A stretch of 64,000 nt of DNA from Saccharum officinarum (taxonomy: Eukaryota > Streptophyta > Magnoliopsida > Poales > Poaceae): positions 13,931,381 through 13,995,380 of the forward strand of contig CM036221.1 in the NCBI GenBank assembly GCA_020631735.1, given 5' to 3'. Under the pieces are notes generated by a model. That model did no database searches and was not told where the DNA came from. It worked only from the letters and a program-made list of their open reading frames with translations. Positions 31,855 through 42,304 of the stretch are shown piece by piece. A program made the translations under genes and the position numbers. The first letter of the stretch is position 1, and each line of letters starts with the position of its first letter.

Positions 31855-33907
31855 TCAGTAGCATCCGATTGCGCGTCTTGTCTGAACATTCTTGCCACCC
31901 AATTGTTTCTTGGAGATGGATCGGAGTGGGAGAGGATGTTGTACAGTTTCAGACATTCCCCTGAGTAGTTCATCCATCAGCTCACATATGAGGTGTTCAA
32001 GGATGCCATGCTCTATCTCGGCAACGACATTTGTGCCGTCCCGAGCTGGCCATTCCATGTTCTTAAGATCCTCCTCAACCAGCCGACAGATTGGCTGCCA
32101 GATACCAGACACTTCTGGCGTGATCACCTCGTCTTTGTTCACCACTCTCCTGTTCCTCCTCTCCCTATCTGAACATCTTGAGACATGGCAGGAGCTTCTT
32201 GGAGGAGACAAGTTGTCCAACTGGAAGAAGTCTGGATGCAGCTTCCTCCTTGAGTTCCTCTGTTCCAATATCGTCTGAGGTTCATCTGCAGTAAGTGGAT
32301 ACAGTAACAGCGCTGTCAGTAGAAGGAAGAAGCAGCTCGTACGCGGCATACTAGTTGATGTATCTGACTGAAAGTCTGAAACAAACAATTGACAAAACGC
32401 TGCAGTTTGCCGTTCACACAGATGATGATCCGTACTGGGTTTGTGGTGCCTTTTTTGTTTTGCGTTTTATGATTTTTTGGACCATGTCAAGTGACTAGTA
32501 GCTAGATCGTTTGGTAGCACTAGATTTCAGTGAGGAAGGGTTACTATCATGAACATCTTTTCCTTTTTTTTTCCCCCACAGCTTTTACAGCATTCAGGGG
32601 CAGAGCATGAAGAGATGATGTAGCGACATGAAAATGAGGTTTCAGAAACTTGGATTACACCGCCTTGGAGACTTTGGACTGATTAGATCAATAGCTAGAA
32701 GAAGTGCTTCATAATTCAGCTTAAAACATGGACCACACCCAAAAAAAAAACATGTTTATGGCAGTTATTGACCCCTTTCATCCGGTTTATAATCCGTCTT
32801 TTTCAGCTTGTTTTTTTAGCCGGAACAGTATTTTTCTCTCACACCAAATCAGTCAACCGTGTTTTTCAGCCGGCTTATCTGCACAGCCGAACGGGGCCAG
32901 TGTTGACAAAATTGACTGTACAGGCCTGACAGTTTGTTGTAAATGAACTGCGGTTCTGACAGGATGTGGTTTTTTCTTTTTTTCCTCTCTCCGGTAGACT
33001 TTGATGCTACAAACTTGACAGATTGCTGGAAATGCACCACAATTCTCATGTGGATTTCTGATCATTTTTGTAGCTTGACAGATTGTTGGAGATGAACAGC
33101 AATTCTGATATGAAGTTGAGGAAGCGAGCAGGACGAACCTGAGGTAGCCGAGGAGGGCTCTGCGTGCTCCACCTCTTCCAAGGAAGACGAGGTGGTGGTG
33201 GTGGTGGACGACTCGTCATGCGCCTCCAGCACGGACACCGGGCTGGAGTGGAGCGCGTCGCACTCCGCGGCCGGCGTGCTCCTGCGGAGGACGACGCGGC
33301 CCGCCGACTCCGCCTCGTCGTCGGCGAACCGCAGCCTGCGGCAGCGCCCGTTCCTCCTCTGCTTACTCTCGGCCGCGTCCGACCTCACCCTCCCACCGCG
33401 CCTCGTGGCCTCTGCGGCGGCGAGCAGGAAGTCGAGCTCCTCCCTGACGTCGCGCTCCCGGTCCGGGTCCGGGTCCTGGTCCTCGGGGCTGAAGCTGAGG
33501 AGCAGGAACTCGTCACTCTCCTGCCTCAGGTACGCCGGCCTCTCCCTTAGCGACGCGGACGCGCGGTCCACCTGCGGCTGCTGCTGCGTGCCCCGGTCCC
33601 ACTCCCAGGGACCCGGCGACCCCTCGGCCGAGCTCGCGGAGCGGCTCCGCCGCAGCGGGGGCGTCCGCTGGGCCTGGGGCTGGGCGTGTGGCGCCGGCGC
33701 CTCGGGCGGCATCGCGTCCAGGCCCATGAGCCTGGCCACAATGCAGGGGCTCCTCGGCGGCTCCTCCGTCTCCGGCGTGCAGCACGTGTGGCGTGCCGCG
33801 GCGGCGGAACCGGGACGGTCGTCGGCACTGCCGCCGGCGCTGTGCGCGCACAGGAGGCGGCGCAGGAAGTCGAGCGCGAATGTGGAGGACGACGCCAGCT
33901 TCGCCAT
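31855..33907 (-). CDS. TRM (TON1-recruiting-motif)/LONGIFOLIA-like protein
   Basis: Two exons on the - strand, 33907-33139 and 32285-31855, joined GT-AG in phase 1 (donor CTCAG/GTTCGT, acceptor ACTGCAG), 399 codons plus stop. TRM proteins recruit the TON1-TON2-PP2A complex to microtubules and influence cell and grain shape. The start is the ATG at 33907 (MAKLASSSTFALDFL); the frame is open further upstream but only from a TTG. Visible motifs: PCIVARLMGLDAMP (54-67, the M3 motif), SPVSVLEAHDE (about 221-231, M4-like), and a C-terminal EIEHGILEHLICELMDELL (346-364, M2/DUF4378-like) after IWQPICRLVEEDL. At about 400 residues it is short for the family. The middle contains an acidic stretch (PEDQDPDPDRERDVREELDF). 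The gene looks intact. The exact member of the family is not determined. Confidence 0.87.
32286..33138 (-). other. Intron of the TRM gene
   Basis: 853 bp; donor GTTCGT is weak but the phase match and the domain continuity across the junction support it. Contains the short element at 32771-32898. Confidence 0.75.
32771..32898. mobile_element. Short 128-bp MITE-like element in the TRM intron
   Basis: Same family as 40843-40970: TTATAATCCGTCTT, TTTTTCAGCTTG, GCCGGAACAGTATTTTTCTC, TCAGTCAAC, TTTTTCAGCCGGCTTAT and GCCGAACGGGGCC occur in the same order. Confidence 0.8.
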
Positions 33908-34197
33908 GCGAGCGGCTCGGCCGCTCCTGGGCTTGGTGCGCGCGCGGGCGGGCGGGCTGAACTTCTCGGCACGGGGGAGTGGAGTGGGAAGAATCGAGAA
34001 GGTGGTGGCTGGTGCTGGTTTCAACTGGACTCTTTGAACTGGGAGCGGAGGGAAAACAGAGGAGGAAGGAAGAAGCTGCGCTGCGAGCAGATGGAGATGG
34101 AATGGAAGGAAGGAAGGCGAGGCTCAAGCTCCGCTTCACCTTCACGCTGTTGAAGAACGTGACCAACGTGGGTGAGAATGTGGTGGAAAGCAGGAAA

Positions 34198-34443
34198 GGG
34201 TGTATTTAGTTCCGCGAAAAGGTGTAAAAAAATATTGTAGTATGTTTTGGCTTTATTTGATAAATAGTATTCAACCGTTGACTAATTAGGTTCAAAACGT
34301 TCGTCTCGCAAAGTACAACCAAGCTGTACAATTAGTTTTTGATTTCATCTACATTTAGTACTTCATACATGTATCGCAAGTTTGATGTGACGGTTAATCT
34401 TTTGTTTGCACAGTACTTTTTTTAAGGAAGTAAACACAGGGCC
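34198..34443. mobile_element. Tourist-like MITE
   Basis: GGGTGTATTTAGTTCCGCG and the inverse AAGTAAACACAGGGCC. Internal TCGTCTCGCAAAGTACAACCAAG marks the same subgroup as 37153. It abuts the next copy directly and lies upstream of the TRM gene. Confidence 0.8.
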
Positions 34444-34682
34444 GGTTTAGTTTCAAATTTTTTTTGCAAAATGGTCCTGTAGCACGTTTCGTTGTTATTT
34501 GGTAAATATTATCTAATCATGGTCTAATTAGGCTTAAAAGATTCGTCTCGTCCATTTCGTCTAAACTGTGTAATTAGTTTTATTTTTTATCTATATTTAA
34601 TGCTTCATGCATGTGTTCAAAGATTCGATGTGACGGAAAATCTAAAAAATTTTGCAAAATTTTCTGGGAACTAAACAGGGCC
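34439..34682. mobile_element. Tourist-like MITE
   Basis: GGGCCGGTTTAGTTTCAAATTTT with inverse TTTTCTGGGAACTAAACAGGGCC. Head to tail with the preceding copy. Confidence 0.82.
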
Positions 34683-34754
34683 ACAGCCAAAGCTTCGGAA
34701 GAAATCTCACTCTCGTCCTTCTACTGTATGAGATGATTGAAGGATTAGGGCTCA

Positions 34755-34998
34755 GGCCCAGTTTAGATCCAGAAAATTTTACGAAAGAACAGTAGATTCC
34801 TCGTCACATCGAATCTTTAAACGCATGCATAAAGCATTAAATATAGATAAAAAAATAAAATTAATTACACAGTTTAGACGAAATGGACGAGACGAATCTT
34901 TTAAGCCTAATTAGACCATGATTGGACACTAATTGCCAAATAACAACGAAAATGCTACAGTTGCATTTTGCCAAAAATTTTGGCAACTAAATTGGCCC
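34755..34998. mobile_element. Tourist-like MITE
   Basis: GGCCCAGTTTAGATCCAGAAAATTTTACG and inverse AAAATTTTGGCAACTAAATTGGCC. Oriented opposite to its neighbour at 34439 by internal sequence (AAGCCTAATTAGACCATGATTGG). Confidence 0.8.
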
Positions 34999-35020
34999 TA
35001 ATTTTAAATACCACATACTA

Positions 35021-35262
35021 GGGCCTTGTTTAGATGCACTCCAAAAGTTGAAATTTTTTCACTCTCTCTCCATCACATCAATCTTTAAACCTATGCATGA
35101 AGTAGTAAATGTAGGTAAAAAAATAACTAATTACACAGTTTAGTTGAAAATCACGAGATGATCTTTTGAGCCTAGTTGGTCCATAATTGGACAATATTTG
35201 TAAAATAAGACGAAAGTGGTACTATTCATCGGTTTGAAATTTTTTCAACATCTAAACGTGGC
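35021..35262. mobile_element. Tourist-like MITE, CTA target duplication
   Basis: GGGCCTTGTTTAGATGCACTCC with inverse ACATCTAAACGTGGC; CTA on both sides (35018-35020, 35263-35265). Near-twin of 46070-46312. Confidence 0.85.
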
Positions 35263-35328
35263 CTAGCTGTTGCCTCGTACTGCTGTCTGCATCCTGTGAA
35301 GAGTGTCGTTTTAATTGTCATAAATGAA

Positions 35329-35570
35329 GGATGTGTTTAGGTGGGGGTGTAAAATTTTTGGAAGCACAGTAACTCTTTTGTTTTTATTTAGCAATTAGTG
35401 TCCAATCATGGCCTAATTAGGTTTGAAAGATTCGTCTCGTGATTTACAACAAAACTGTGTAATTAGTTATTTTTTTACCTATATTTAATGCTCCATGCAT
35501 GCGTTGAAAGATTCGATGTGACGGAAAATCTTGTAAAATTTTTGAAACTTTGAAGCATCTAAATAGGGCC
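35329..35570. mobile_element. Tourist-like MITE
   Basis: GGATGTGTTTAGGTGGGGGTG and inverse AAGCATCTAAATAGGGCC with the usual internal TAATTAGG...AATTAGTTA core. Confidence 0.75.
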
Positions 35571-36420
35571 GAAATATTGTTCAGTTAGACTAAATTTTAT
35601 GTGAAAAATATTAATATTTAAGATACTAAATAAATATTAGTGGGTTTACCACGAAATTTTATTATAGCATTAGTTGCTAATAGCTTGTAGCTAATATTAG
35701 CTAGCCAACTATTTGGTGATTTAGATTAGCTAGTGGGATAGTTGTTAAATTTGATATCTATCAGCTAACAATTAAGTGGACCTGTTTGGATCCAAAGAAG
35801 CTAATGATTAGCAGATCTGCGGATCCAAACAGGACCTAAATCTATATAAGCATTTACGATATCGAATGGGTATCGTTAGATCATCCATGTATTTAAAAAT
35901 CTTGACTTTATCATGATTGACCAACAATTAGTCTAATCATGATAAATATTTATATGGGAAAAATGGTTACAATGCAGATGTGCTTAGAAGTGCTTTGTAA
36001 TGATCAAATTTTTTGTTGCCATAATTTATATCTTATAAGAGAAATTAGCCGTCAAAGTATAATCTTAAAGACCACGTCAAGTGAACGAATGGAGGGAGCA
36101 GAGTAGTTGAAGTCTAGAAGATGGCATGCGTAGTTTGGATAGGACCTTAATAACCACCTAAAAGGTGTCTGCCACAAACCAGCCAAGCCGTTTGAGATTT
36201 AACCTGGATCTGAATTGCTTGAGGGCAGAACAAGCCATCCCCAAAGTATTTTTAGGCCGGCTTATAGCTAAATCGAGCTTTGAGGACGCCTTTTTGCAAT
36301 GGACTTGCTAAGCAGAGGAGGACGACCGGAGGAGACTAAATCGCACAAAGCGCAAAGTGTGTCCGCCGCGAGTCAAGTGTGGGTGGGCGGGTACTCCGTT
36401 TGAAAACACGGGCACAGACG
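35571..36420. other. Intergenic, no gene seen
   Basis: AT-rich; TTAGTTGCTAATAGCTTGTAG and AGCTAATGATTAGCAGATC wording near 35670-35830 may be another decayed transposon. No coding region recognised. Confidence 0.4.
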
Positions 36421-36736
36421 CGCGAGGTTATTACCGGCCGTAACGGCGGCCGGCGAGGCGAGGCGAGGCGAGGCCGCGAGGGCACAGCGTGGCGTGGCGT
36501 GGCCTGGTCCGCGCTGTTACGGATTTGATTTGACGAAAAGGCAGCCTGGTGGGCCTGTGTCTGCTACCCCACGCGAGACTTCTTCGCCGGCGCTTCGGGG
36601 CCCACGAGCAGCAACGTGTTCGTTTGAAACACAAGCCGGCAGCCGGGGGGGAGGGTCATGTTCGGGTGCCCAGCACAGCACGACCACGAGCCGGCCGTCG
36701 TCTCGTCCAGCCTTGATGGAGTGAGTGATTGATGGA
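36421..36736. other. GC-rich island at the left edge of duplication unit 1
   Basis: Contains (GAGGC)n-like runs at 36452-36475 and GTGGC repeats near 36488. Frames on both strands are open over short lengths without recognisable protein. Confidence 0.4.
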
Positions 36737-36760
36737 TGGGTGTCAGACACGCGACGTCAG

Positions 36761-37003
36761 GGGCTGTTTAGTTGGCAAAATTTTTTGGCAAAACGCTACT
36801 GTAGCAGTTTCGTTGTTATTTGACAAATATTATCTAATCATAGTCTAATTAGACTTAAAAGATTTGTCTCGTCTATTTCGTCTAAATTGTGTAATTAATT
36901 TTATTTTTTATCTATATTTAATGTTTTATGTATGCGTTTAAAGATTTAATGTGACGAGAAATCTAAAAATTTTGGCAAAATTTTTGACATCCAAACGGTG
37001 CCC
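36761..37003. mobile_element. Tourist-like MITE
   Basis: GGGCTGTTTAGTTGGCAAAATTTTTTGGC with inverse GCAAAATTTTTGACATCCAAACGGTGCCC. Confidence 0.8.
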
Positions 37004-37152
37004 TCCGTCTGCTGGGCCTGAGCGCCTGGACCTGTCCCTGCCCTGCCTGCTGGCCCTCTGCCAATGCCAGACGCGCAGTGACAGGCACAGGGTGCTCTGC
37101 TGCTGCAAGTTTGATGTGACAGGCACAGGCTGCTCTGCTGCTCTGCTGCCTG
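37004..37152. other. Short GC-rich spacer shared with unit 2
   Basis: Carries TGCCAATGCCAGACGCGCAG and an imperfect internal repeat of GACAGGCACAGGNTGCTCTGCTGCT (37080 and 37118). Counterpart at 45680-45800. Non-coding as far as I can see. Confidence 0.5.
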
Positions 37153-37392
37153 CTGTGTTTAGTTCCTTAAAAAACACTGTGCAAACAAAAGATTCCCCGT
37201 CACATCAAACTTGCGATACATGCATGGAGTATTAAATGTAGATGAAATAAAAAACTAATTGTACAGCTTGGTTGTACTTTGCGAGACGAACGTTTTGAAT
37301 CTAATTAGTCAACGATTGGACACTATTTACCAAATAAAGCCAAAACGTGCTACAGTACTTTTTTTACACCTTTTCGCGGAACTAAACACACC
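37153..37392. mobile_element. Tourist-like MITE
   Basis: CTGTGTTTAGTTCCTTAAAAAAC with inverse CGCGGAACTAAACACACC. Internally it is the inverse of 34198-34443. Confidence 0.8.
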
Positions 37393-38310
37393 AGTAGTAC
37401 GACGCACTGGAAAACTCGAAACATATTTTTTTTCTTTTCTGTTCCATCCACGCAGGCACGCGCGCCCATATCCGACGCTCGCGCTCCTCGGCGGTGTTCC
37501 AGCAGTACTCTGGGGCGAGCTCGCATCGTCGCACTCTTGCTCGATGGCCGCCGCCGCCGCCGCTTTTCACCGGGCCGGGGAAGCCGGGCGAGGAGGCGAA
37601 CCGGCCGTCTACTCCGATGGTGACGATGTTGCTGTGGCACCATGAGACCAGTGGTGGGCCCAGAATTTTCACAATGAGTATTCAAAATAAAAGTGCAGAC
37701 TGTGCTACTCCTCCCACGGCAACAAGCAGCTTGCAGCACCGGCGTCCACTCCAGCCGGCGGCCGCCAGTAGATGCAGGCAGCAGCCCCGCTCCGGCAACC
37801 CCGCGCTGCCGCATGCAGCCGCTTGTGCACGCCGTCCCGTGCCGGCCGGCCGGCCGGTCGGCCGCCGCCCAGCCCAACGCGCAGCAGCTACCGTGATCCA
37901 TTCTGAGGTAAAATTCACTGCATTATTTTCGTCTTAGAAAAATGGCAACAATCCCCTACCATGAGCCATTCTGAGGTGCGTGCAGGATGTTGTTGGCTCC
38001 CACCTATTCGTTTCGCTGGTTTATTGTGGCTAAAAGTACAGGGTGTCCGTGTGCTGGACACAGAGCTGTAACTTTGACCGTGCCGTACGAGTGAGGGTCG
38101 TGGCACAGCCTTTTGGGCACGCACGGAGAATGGCAAACACACAAAAATTTTGGGCTATGCGAGCACGGCACTACCACAGGGTTGTACTATACCTAGGATC
38201 GATCTTGGCATATTGCGCACGGCATGACCGGTATTTTGGGCTCTGCTTGGAACCGCGCATCACGAATGTGGCGTGTAATGGCACCTACAATGCCATGACG
38301 CAATATCTTA
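37393..38310. other. GC-rich intergenic sequence, no gene recognised
   Basis: Many short overlapping frames (for example 37543-37645) without a recognisable domain. The part at 37440-37620 has a diverged counterpart at 45890-45990 in unit 2. Confidence 0.4.
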
Positions 38311-38574
38311 GCCTTTGTTTAGTTCCCTCACCTCTCTCCTAAATTTCACTATACAAAAAGAAGATTCCCCGTCACATCAAAATATCGGCAAATGCATGGA
38401 GTACTAAATATTGATGAAATCAAAAACTAATTGCACAGTTTTGTTTTACTTTGCGAGACGAACATTTTAAGCCTAGTTAGTCAAAATTTGGATAATTTTT
38501 ACCAAATACAAACGAAATGCTACAGGAATTCTGATACAGTGTTTTCTCCCCAATTCACTCATCTAAACGAGGCC
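38311..38574. mobile_element. Tourist-like MITE, TTA target duplication
   Basis: GCCTTTGTTTAGTTCCCTCACC and inverse TCACTCATCTAAACGAGGCC; TTA on both sides (38308-38310, 38575-38577). Confidence 0.85.
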
Positions 38575-38938
38575 TTAGTAATGACTCTTACCTAATTCTT
38601 GAATGGATTATGAAAATCATTGCAACATTTAATGAAAATGATACAATTTTCTTTTAAGTAGACAACAAAATAAGCAATGATAGTTTGAGGATTGTGCTTG
38701 TGACGGAATGGTACGAAGGTATGCCAGCATGCCATGGGTCGTGCTTGTGCCGATGTAAAGACTTCTGGTCCTGTACATCATGGCCTTCAACACAAGGTGC
38801 ATGTGAGGGCCACAGCCGCACGTTGCCTGGCCCATGGACCACTACTGTCACCTCGAAGCTCGAACCGCTAAGCGCTAGGGTTTGGGTCGGGCGTAGCGCC
38901 GTCGCCATGTCAGGGAAAAGGAGAGAGAAAGTTACCTA

Positions 38939-39213
38939 GGCCGTGTTTAGATGCCCGAATTCGGGCCTGAACTCGGCCATGAACAGTGCCCCGAGTTACT
39001 GTAGCAATTTTGTTTTTATTTGGTAAAAATTGTCCAAAAATTTATTAATTAGACTCAAAATGTTCGTCTCGAAAAGTACAACAAAACTGTGCTATTAGTT
39101 TTTTATTTCATCTACATTTAGTACTTCATATATGTGTCGGCATTTTGATGTGATGGGGAATCTTCTTTTTGCATAGTAGAATTTGGTGAAAAATTTGGGA
39201 AGTAAACAAGGCC
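38939..39213. mobile_element. Tourist-like MITE, outer member of a stack of three
   Basis: GGCCGTGTTTAGATGCCCG and inverse GGGAAGTAAACAAGGCC with CTA before (38936-38938) and after (39214-39216). Confidence 0.82.
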
Positions 39214-39216
39214 CTA

Positions 39217-39746
39217 GCCCTTTTTAGTTCCCCCAATTCTCCCAAAATTTCACTATGCAAAAAGAAGATTCCCCGTCACATCAAAATGTCGGCAAATGCA
39301 TGGAGTACTAAATGTTAATAAAATCAAAAACTAATTGCAAAGTTTTATTGTACTTTGCGAGACGAACATTTTAAGCCTAGTTAGTTAAAATTTGGATATT
39401 TTTTACCAAATACAAACGAAATGCTACAGGAATTCTGATACAGTGTTTTTCTTCCCAAGCCCTTGTTTAGTTCCCCCAATTCTCTCCTAAATTTCACCAT
39501 GCAAAAAGAAGATTCCCTGTCACATCAAAATGTCGGCAAATGCATGGAGTACTAAATGTTGATGAAATCAAAAACTAATTGCACAGTTTTGTTGTACTTT
39601 GCGAGATGAACATTTTAAGCCTAGTTAGTCAAAATTTGGATAATTTTTACCAAATACAAACGAAATGCTACAGGAATTCTGATACAGTGTTTTTCTCCCC
39701 AATTCACCGAACTAAACGAGGCCCAATTCTCTCATCTAAACGAGGC
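39217..39746. mobile_element. Tourist-like MITE split by another copy
   Basis: The body runs 39217-39458 (GCCCTTTTTAGTTCCCCC...) and its right end, CAATTCTCTCATCTAAACGAGGCC, resumes at 39724-39746, followed by CTA. The interruption is the complete copy at 39459-39723. Confidence 0.8.
39459..39723. mobile_element. Tourist-like MITE nested inside the preceding one
   Basis: GCCCTTGTTTAGTTCCCCCAATT with inverse AATTCACCGAACTAAACGAGGCC. CAA lies immediately before it (39456-39458) and after it (39724-39726), a 3-bp target duplication inside the host MITE. Confidence 0.82.
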
Positions 39747-39749
39747 CCT

Positions 39750-40640
39750 ATGAGCCGGAAAAAAAGTCTGGCTTGCTTTCATGGCCTTTTTTATTTTTTT
39801 AGAGGAAATGGTCTTTTTTTTATTTGGACTTACCTATGAGGCTAGGAAACTAAATTCAGTTGCCCATATGGGCTTTCGGTTAACTTAGGCACTTAATGGT
39901 GTTGACTGAGGGGTAAAATGGTTATTTTATCTCTGGCAAAAAAATTATAGTGATGAGTTTAATTTGTTTTAGATTTGGAGCAATATTGCCCATGGTTTAA
40001 AGTTTCCGTAATTGTATAAAATTAAAAATATGTTAAAAAAATATATTATATTTTAAAATCACAAATATTATTGTGAAAATATATAGTATGTTCAAACATA
40101 ATATATTTTTAGTTTTCTGCATTTATGAAAAATTTAAACCATGCACAATATTGTTCTAAATCTAAAACAGACAAAATGAAGTCTACATTTTAATCATTTT
40201 TTGTCAAGGGTAAAATTGTCATTTTACTCCTCTCTTAACACCATTATCTGTCTAGTCTAAACTAACAGAAAGGCTATATATATATAACTAATTTTAGTTT
40301 TCGGACCCCATAAGTAAGTACAAATAAAAAAGGACTATGAAAGAAAGTCGAACTCTTTTTGGGGCCTCATAGATAATTTTCTCAAAAGGAGGAGTGCGAA
40401 CACGAGGAAGGAAGGGGGACAGCAGACAAAGGAGAAAGGCTGGGTGGACATGATCTCTATGGCCGCGTTGGACCTTCGTGGGCCATGGGCCGTCGGGTGG
40501 GGGAGGGAAACAAGAAGAGTTAGTTTTTGGGGCCATATTCTTTATAAACTACTCGTTTTAAAATCAATTTTTCCTCTTTTTTTCCAATGCATATAACATA
40601 TATCTGACTATATTTATATTCAATTGAATACCGTTGAATC
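39750..40640. other. AT-rich intergenic, no gene seen
   Basis: An imperfect inverted arrangement around 39905-40215 (GGTAAAATGGTTATTTTAT... and inverse ...GTAAAATTGTCATTTTAC; AGATTTGGAGCAATATTG and inverse CAATATTGTTCTAAATCT) suggests a palindromic MITE of about 370 bp. No coding region. Confidence 0.5.
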
Positions 40641-40842
40641 AGTGGGCCCGCCCCTGCATGAAACGCCCGCGGACGCGCAGGGGACGAGGATGCGGAAATA
40701 ATAAGCGGGAAAAAATGGAATCATCCACGTGCGTGCAAAGTTTGAGCCTGAGCTAAAACTTACCAGGGGAAAAATAACGAGAGAGAAAATAGCACATCTA
40801 TAGTTTGCGCCCCCGAATCATACACAAGCAGACGCACTATTG

Positions 40843-40970
40843 GTCCTGTTCAGCTGGCTTATAATCCGTCTTATTCAGCTTGTTTTTTCAGCCGGAACAG
40901 TATTTTTCTCTCACAAAAAATCAGTCAACAGTGTTTTTCAGCCGGCTTATAATTCCAGCCGAACGGGGCC
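40843..40970. mobile_element. 128-bp MITE-like element with an empty site in unit 2
   Basis: GTCCTGTTCAGCTGGCTTATAA...CCAGCCGAACGGGGCC, with ATTG at 40839-40842 and again at 40971-40974. In the duplicate (46476 onward) the sequence reads ACTATTGTCTTG uninterrupted, which defines the insertion boundaries. Confidence 0.85.
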
Positions 40971-41045
40971 ATTGTCTATTCAACGCCTCTCTCTCTCTCT
41001 CCCCCCGAATCATACACAAGCAGAGCCTGAGCTAAAAGTATGTGA

Positions 41046-41309
41046 GGCCTCGTTTAGTTCGGTGAATTGGGGAGAAAAACACTGTATCAGAATTCCTGTA
41101 GCATTTCGTTTGTATTTGGTAAAAATTATCCAAATTTTGACTAACTAGGCTTAAAATGTTCATCTCGCAAAGTACAACAAAACTGTGCAATTAGTTTTTG
41201 ATTTCATCAACATTTAGTACTCCATGCATTTGCCGACATTTTGATGTGACAGAGAATCTTCTTTTTGCATAGTGAAATTTAGGGGGAATTGTGGGAACTA
41301 AACAAGGGC
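41046..41309. mobile_element. Tourist-like MITE
   Basis: GGCCTCGTTTAGTTCGGTGAATTGG with inverse AATTGTGGGAACTAAACAAGGGC. Confidence 0.82.
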
Positions 41310-41319
41310 TGAGTTTATT

Positions 41320-42304
41320 AATCCAAAAAGCAACCACAGTGGCATCAACGAAGTTTCTTGAGCGCTGATATTATCTTCATATACACAGGTTTGTTGCTAA
41401 CTGACATACAATTACTTGCAGTCTAGAAGACATTAATAACAAATCTTCATATATGCAGGCTTGTTGCTAAACTCACATACTACTAGAAACTATGCGCAGT
41501 GTTGCAGCGTGACAGCCTGTTTTGGCCAGCCCGTGATGCGTGACAGCGTGAGTAATAGAGACCCCATCCGGTTTCGCATGATTATTGATACAATTGTCAA
41601 ATATGGGCAATGGACACCTTATCTTATAAACCTGGTGATAGTTTAGGCCATGGTAAGATCTGTGATGTTTATATAAGTTTCTTTTGTTTGTCACGTGAGT
41701 GATTCCCTGCATGTGATGTGAAACTATGCAGGGTTTTTAGAGCGCAAGACTTTATTTTAACATGAACAGAATCCACATTGCTGACTTGTTTCCATTTATT
41801 TAGTGAGTTGACAAGTTGATAGTGTTGTAAGGAGAAATGTTGTCTTTGTTGGAGAGAATCTAGAGTTTCAGTTAATATCAAATGGTGGTGGCAGAAACAG
41901 TAAATGTGGCTGATAATGATTTGAGAGCCTTGTTTCCCTCATGTGCCAGCCATGGACATCGAGCTGCAGCTGCCCAAGGGGGATGCACTCGACCCATCGA
42001 ACTGAGAACCCAAATATGTAGAAGTAATGCTACAAACACATAACAACTGTCAACTAAAATTAAGAGCTAAGGAAGTAGACATATAAATGGAGTTTATCAT
42101 ATTCATTTTTACTTTGTAGTTATATGCAGACATATGTCACATTCTATTGATCTTAAATATGACAACACCACCAAAACAATCGCTGGTAGTTTACTGACAG
42201 ATGAGAAAACAAGATCATAGCCTAAACTCAGAAACACAACTTGCAAACATCAGGAATCGCTTACTGGTTGATTCAGAAGCCCATGCACAAGCAGATTGAG
42301 ATTG
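41320..42304 (-). other. 3' flank of F-box copy A
   Basis: Includes a diverged copy of the gene's intron sequence (41321-41480; compare 42497-42700) and about 700 bp matched by 49510-50470. Relative to the two unit-2 copies it lacks about 0.9 kb at 42225, where TAGCCTA joins AACTCAGAAAC. No ORF of interest. Confidence 0.6.

Noticed and set aside
33908..34024. Longer N-terminus for the TRM protein
   Set aside because: The upstream extension begins with TTG, not ATG; the first ATG is at 33907.
33192..34037. 281-codon + strand frame opposite TRM exon 1
   Set aside because: Ser/Arg-rich shadow of the - strand exon, which has the VARLMGL and splice-phase support.
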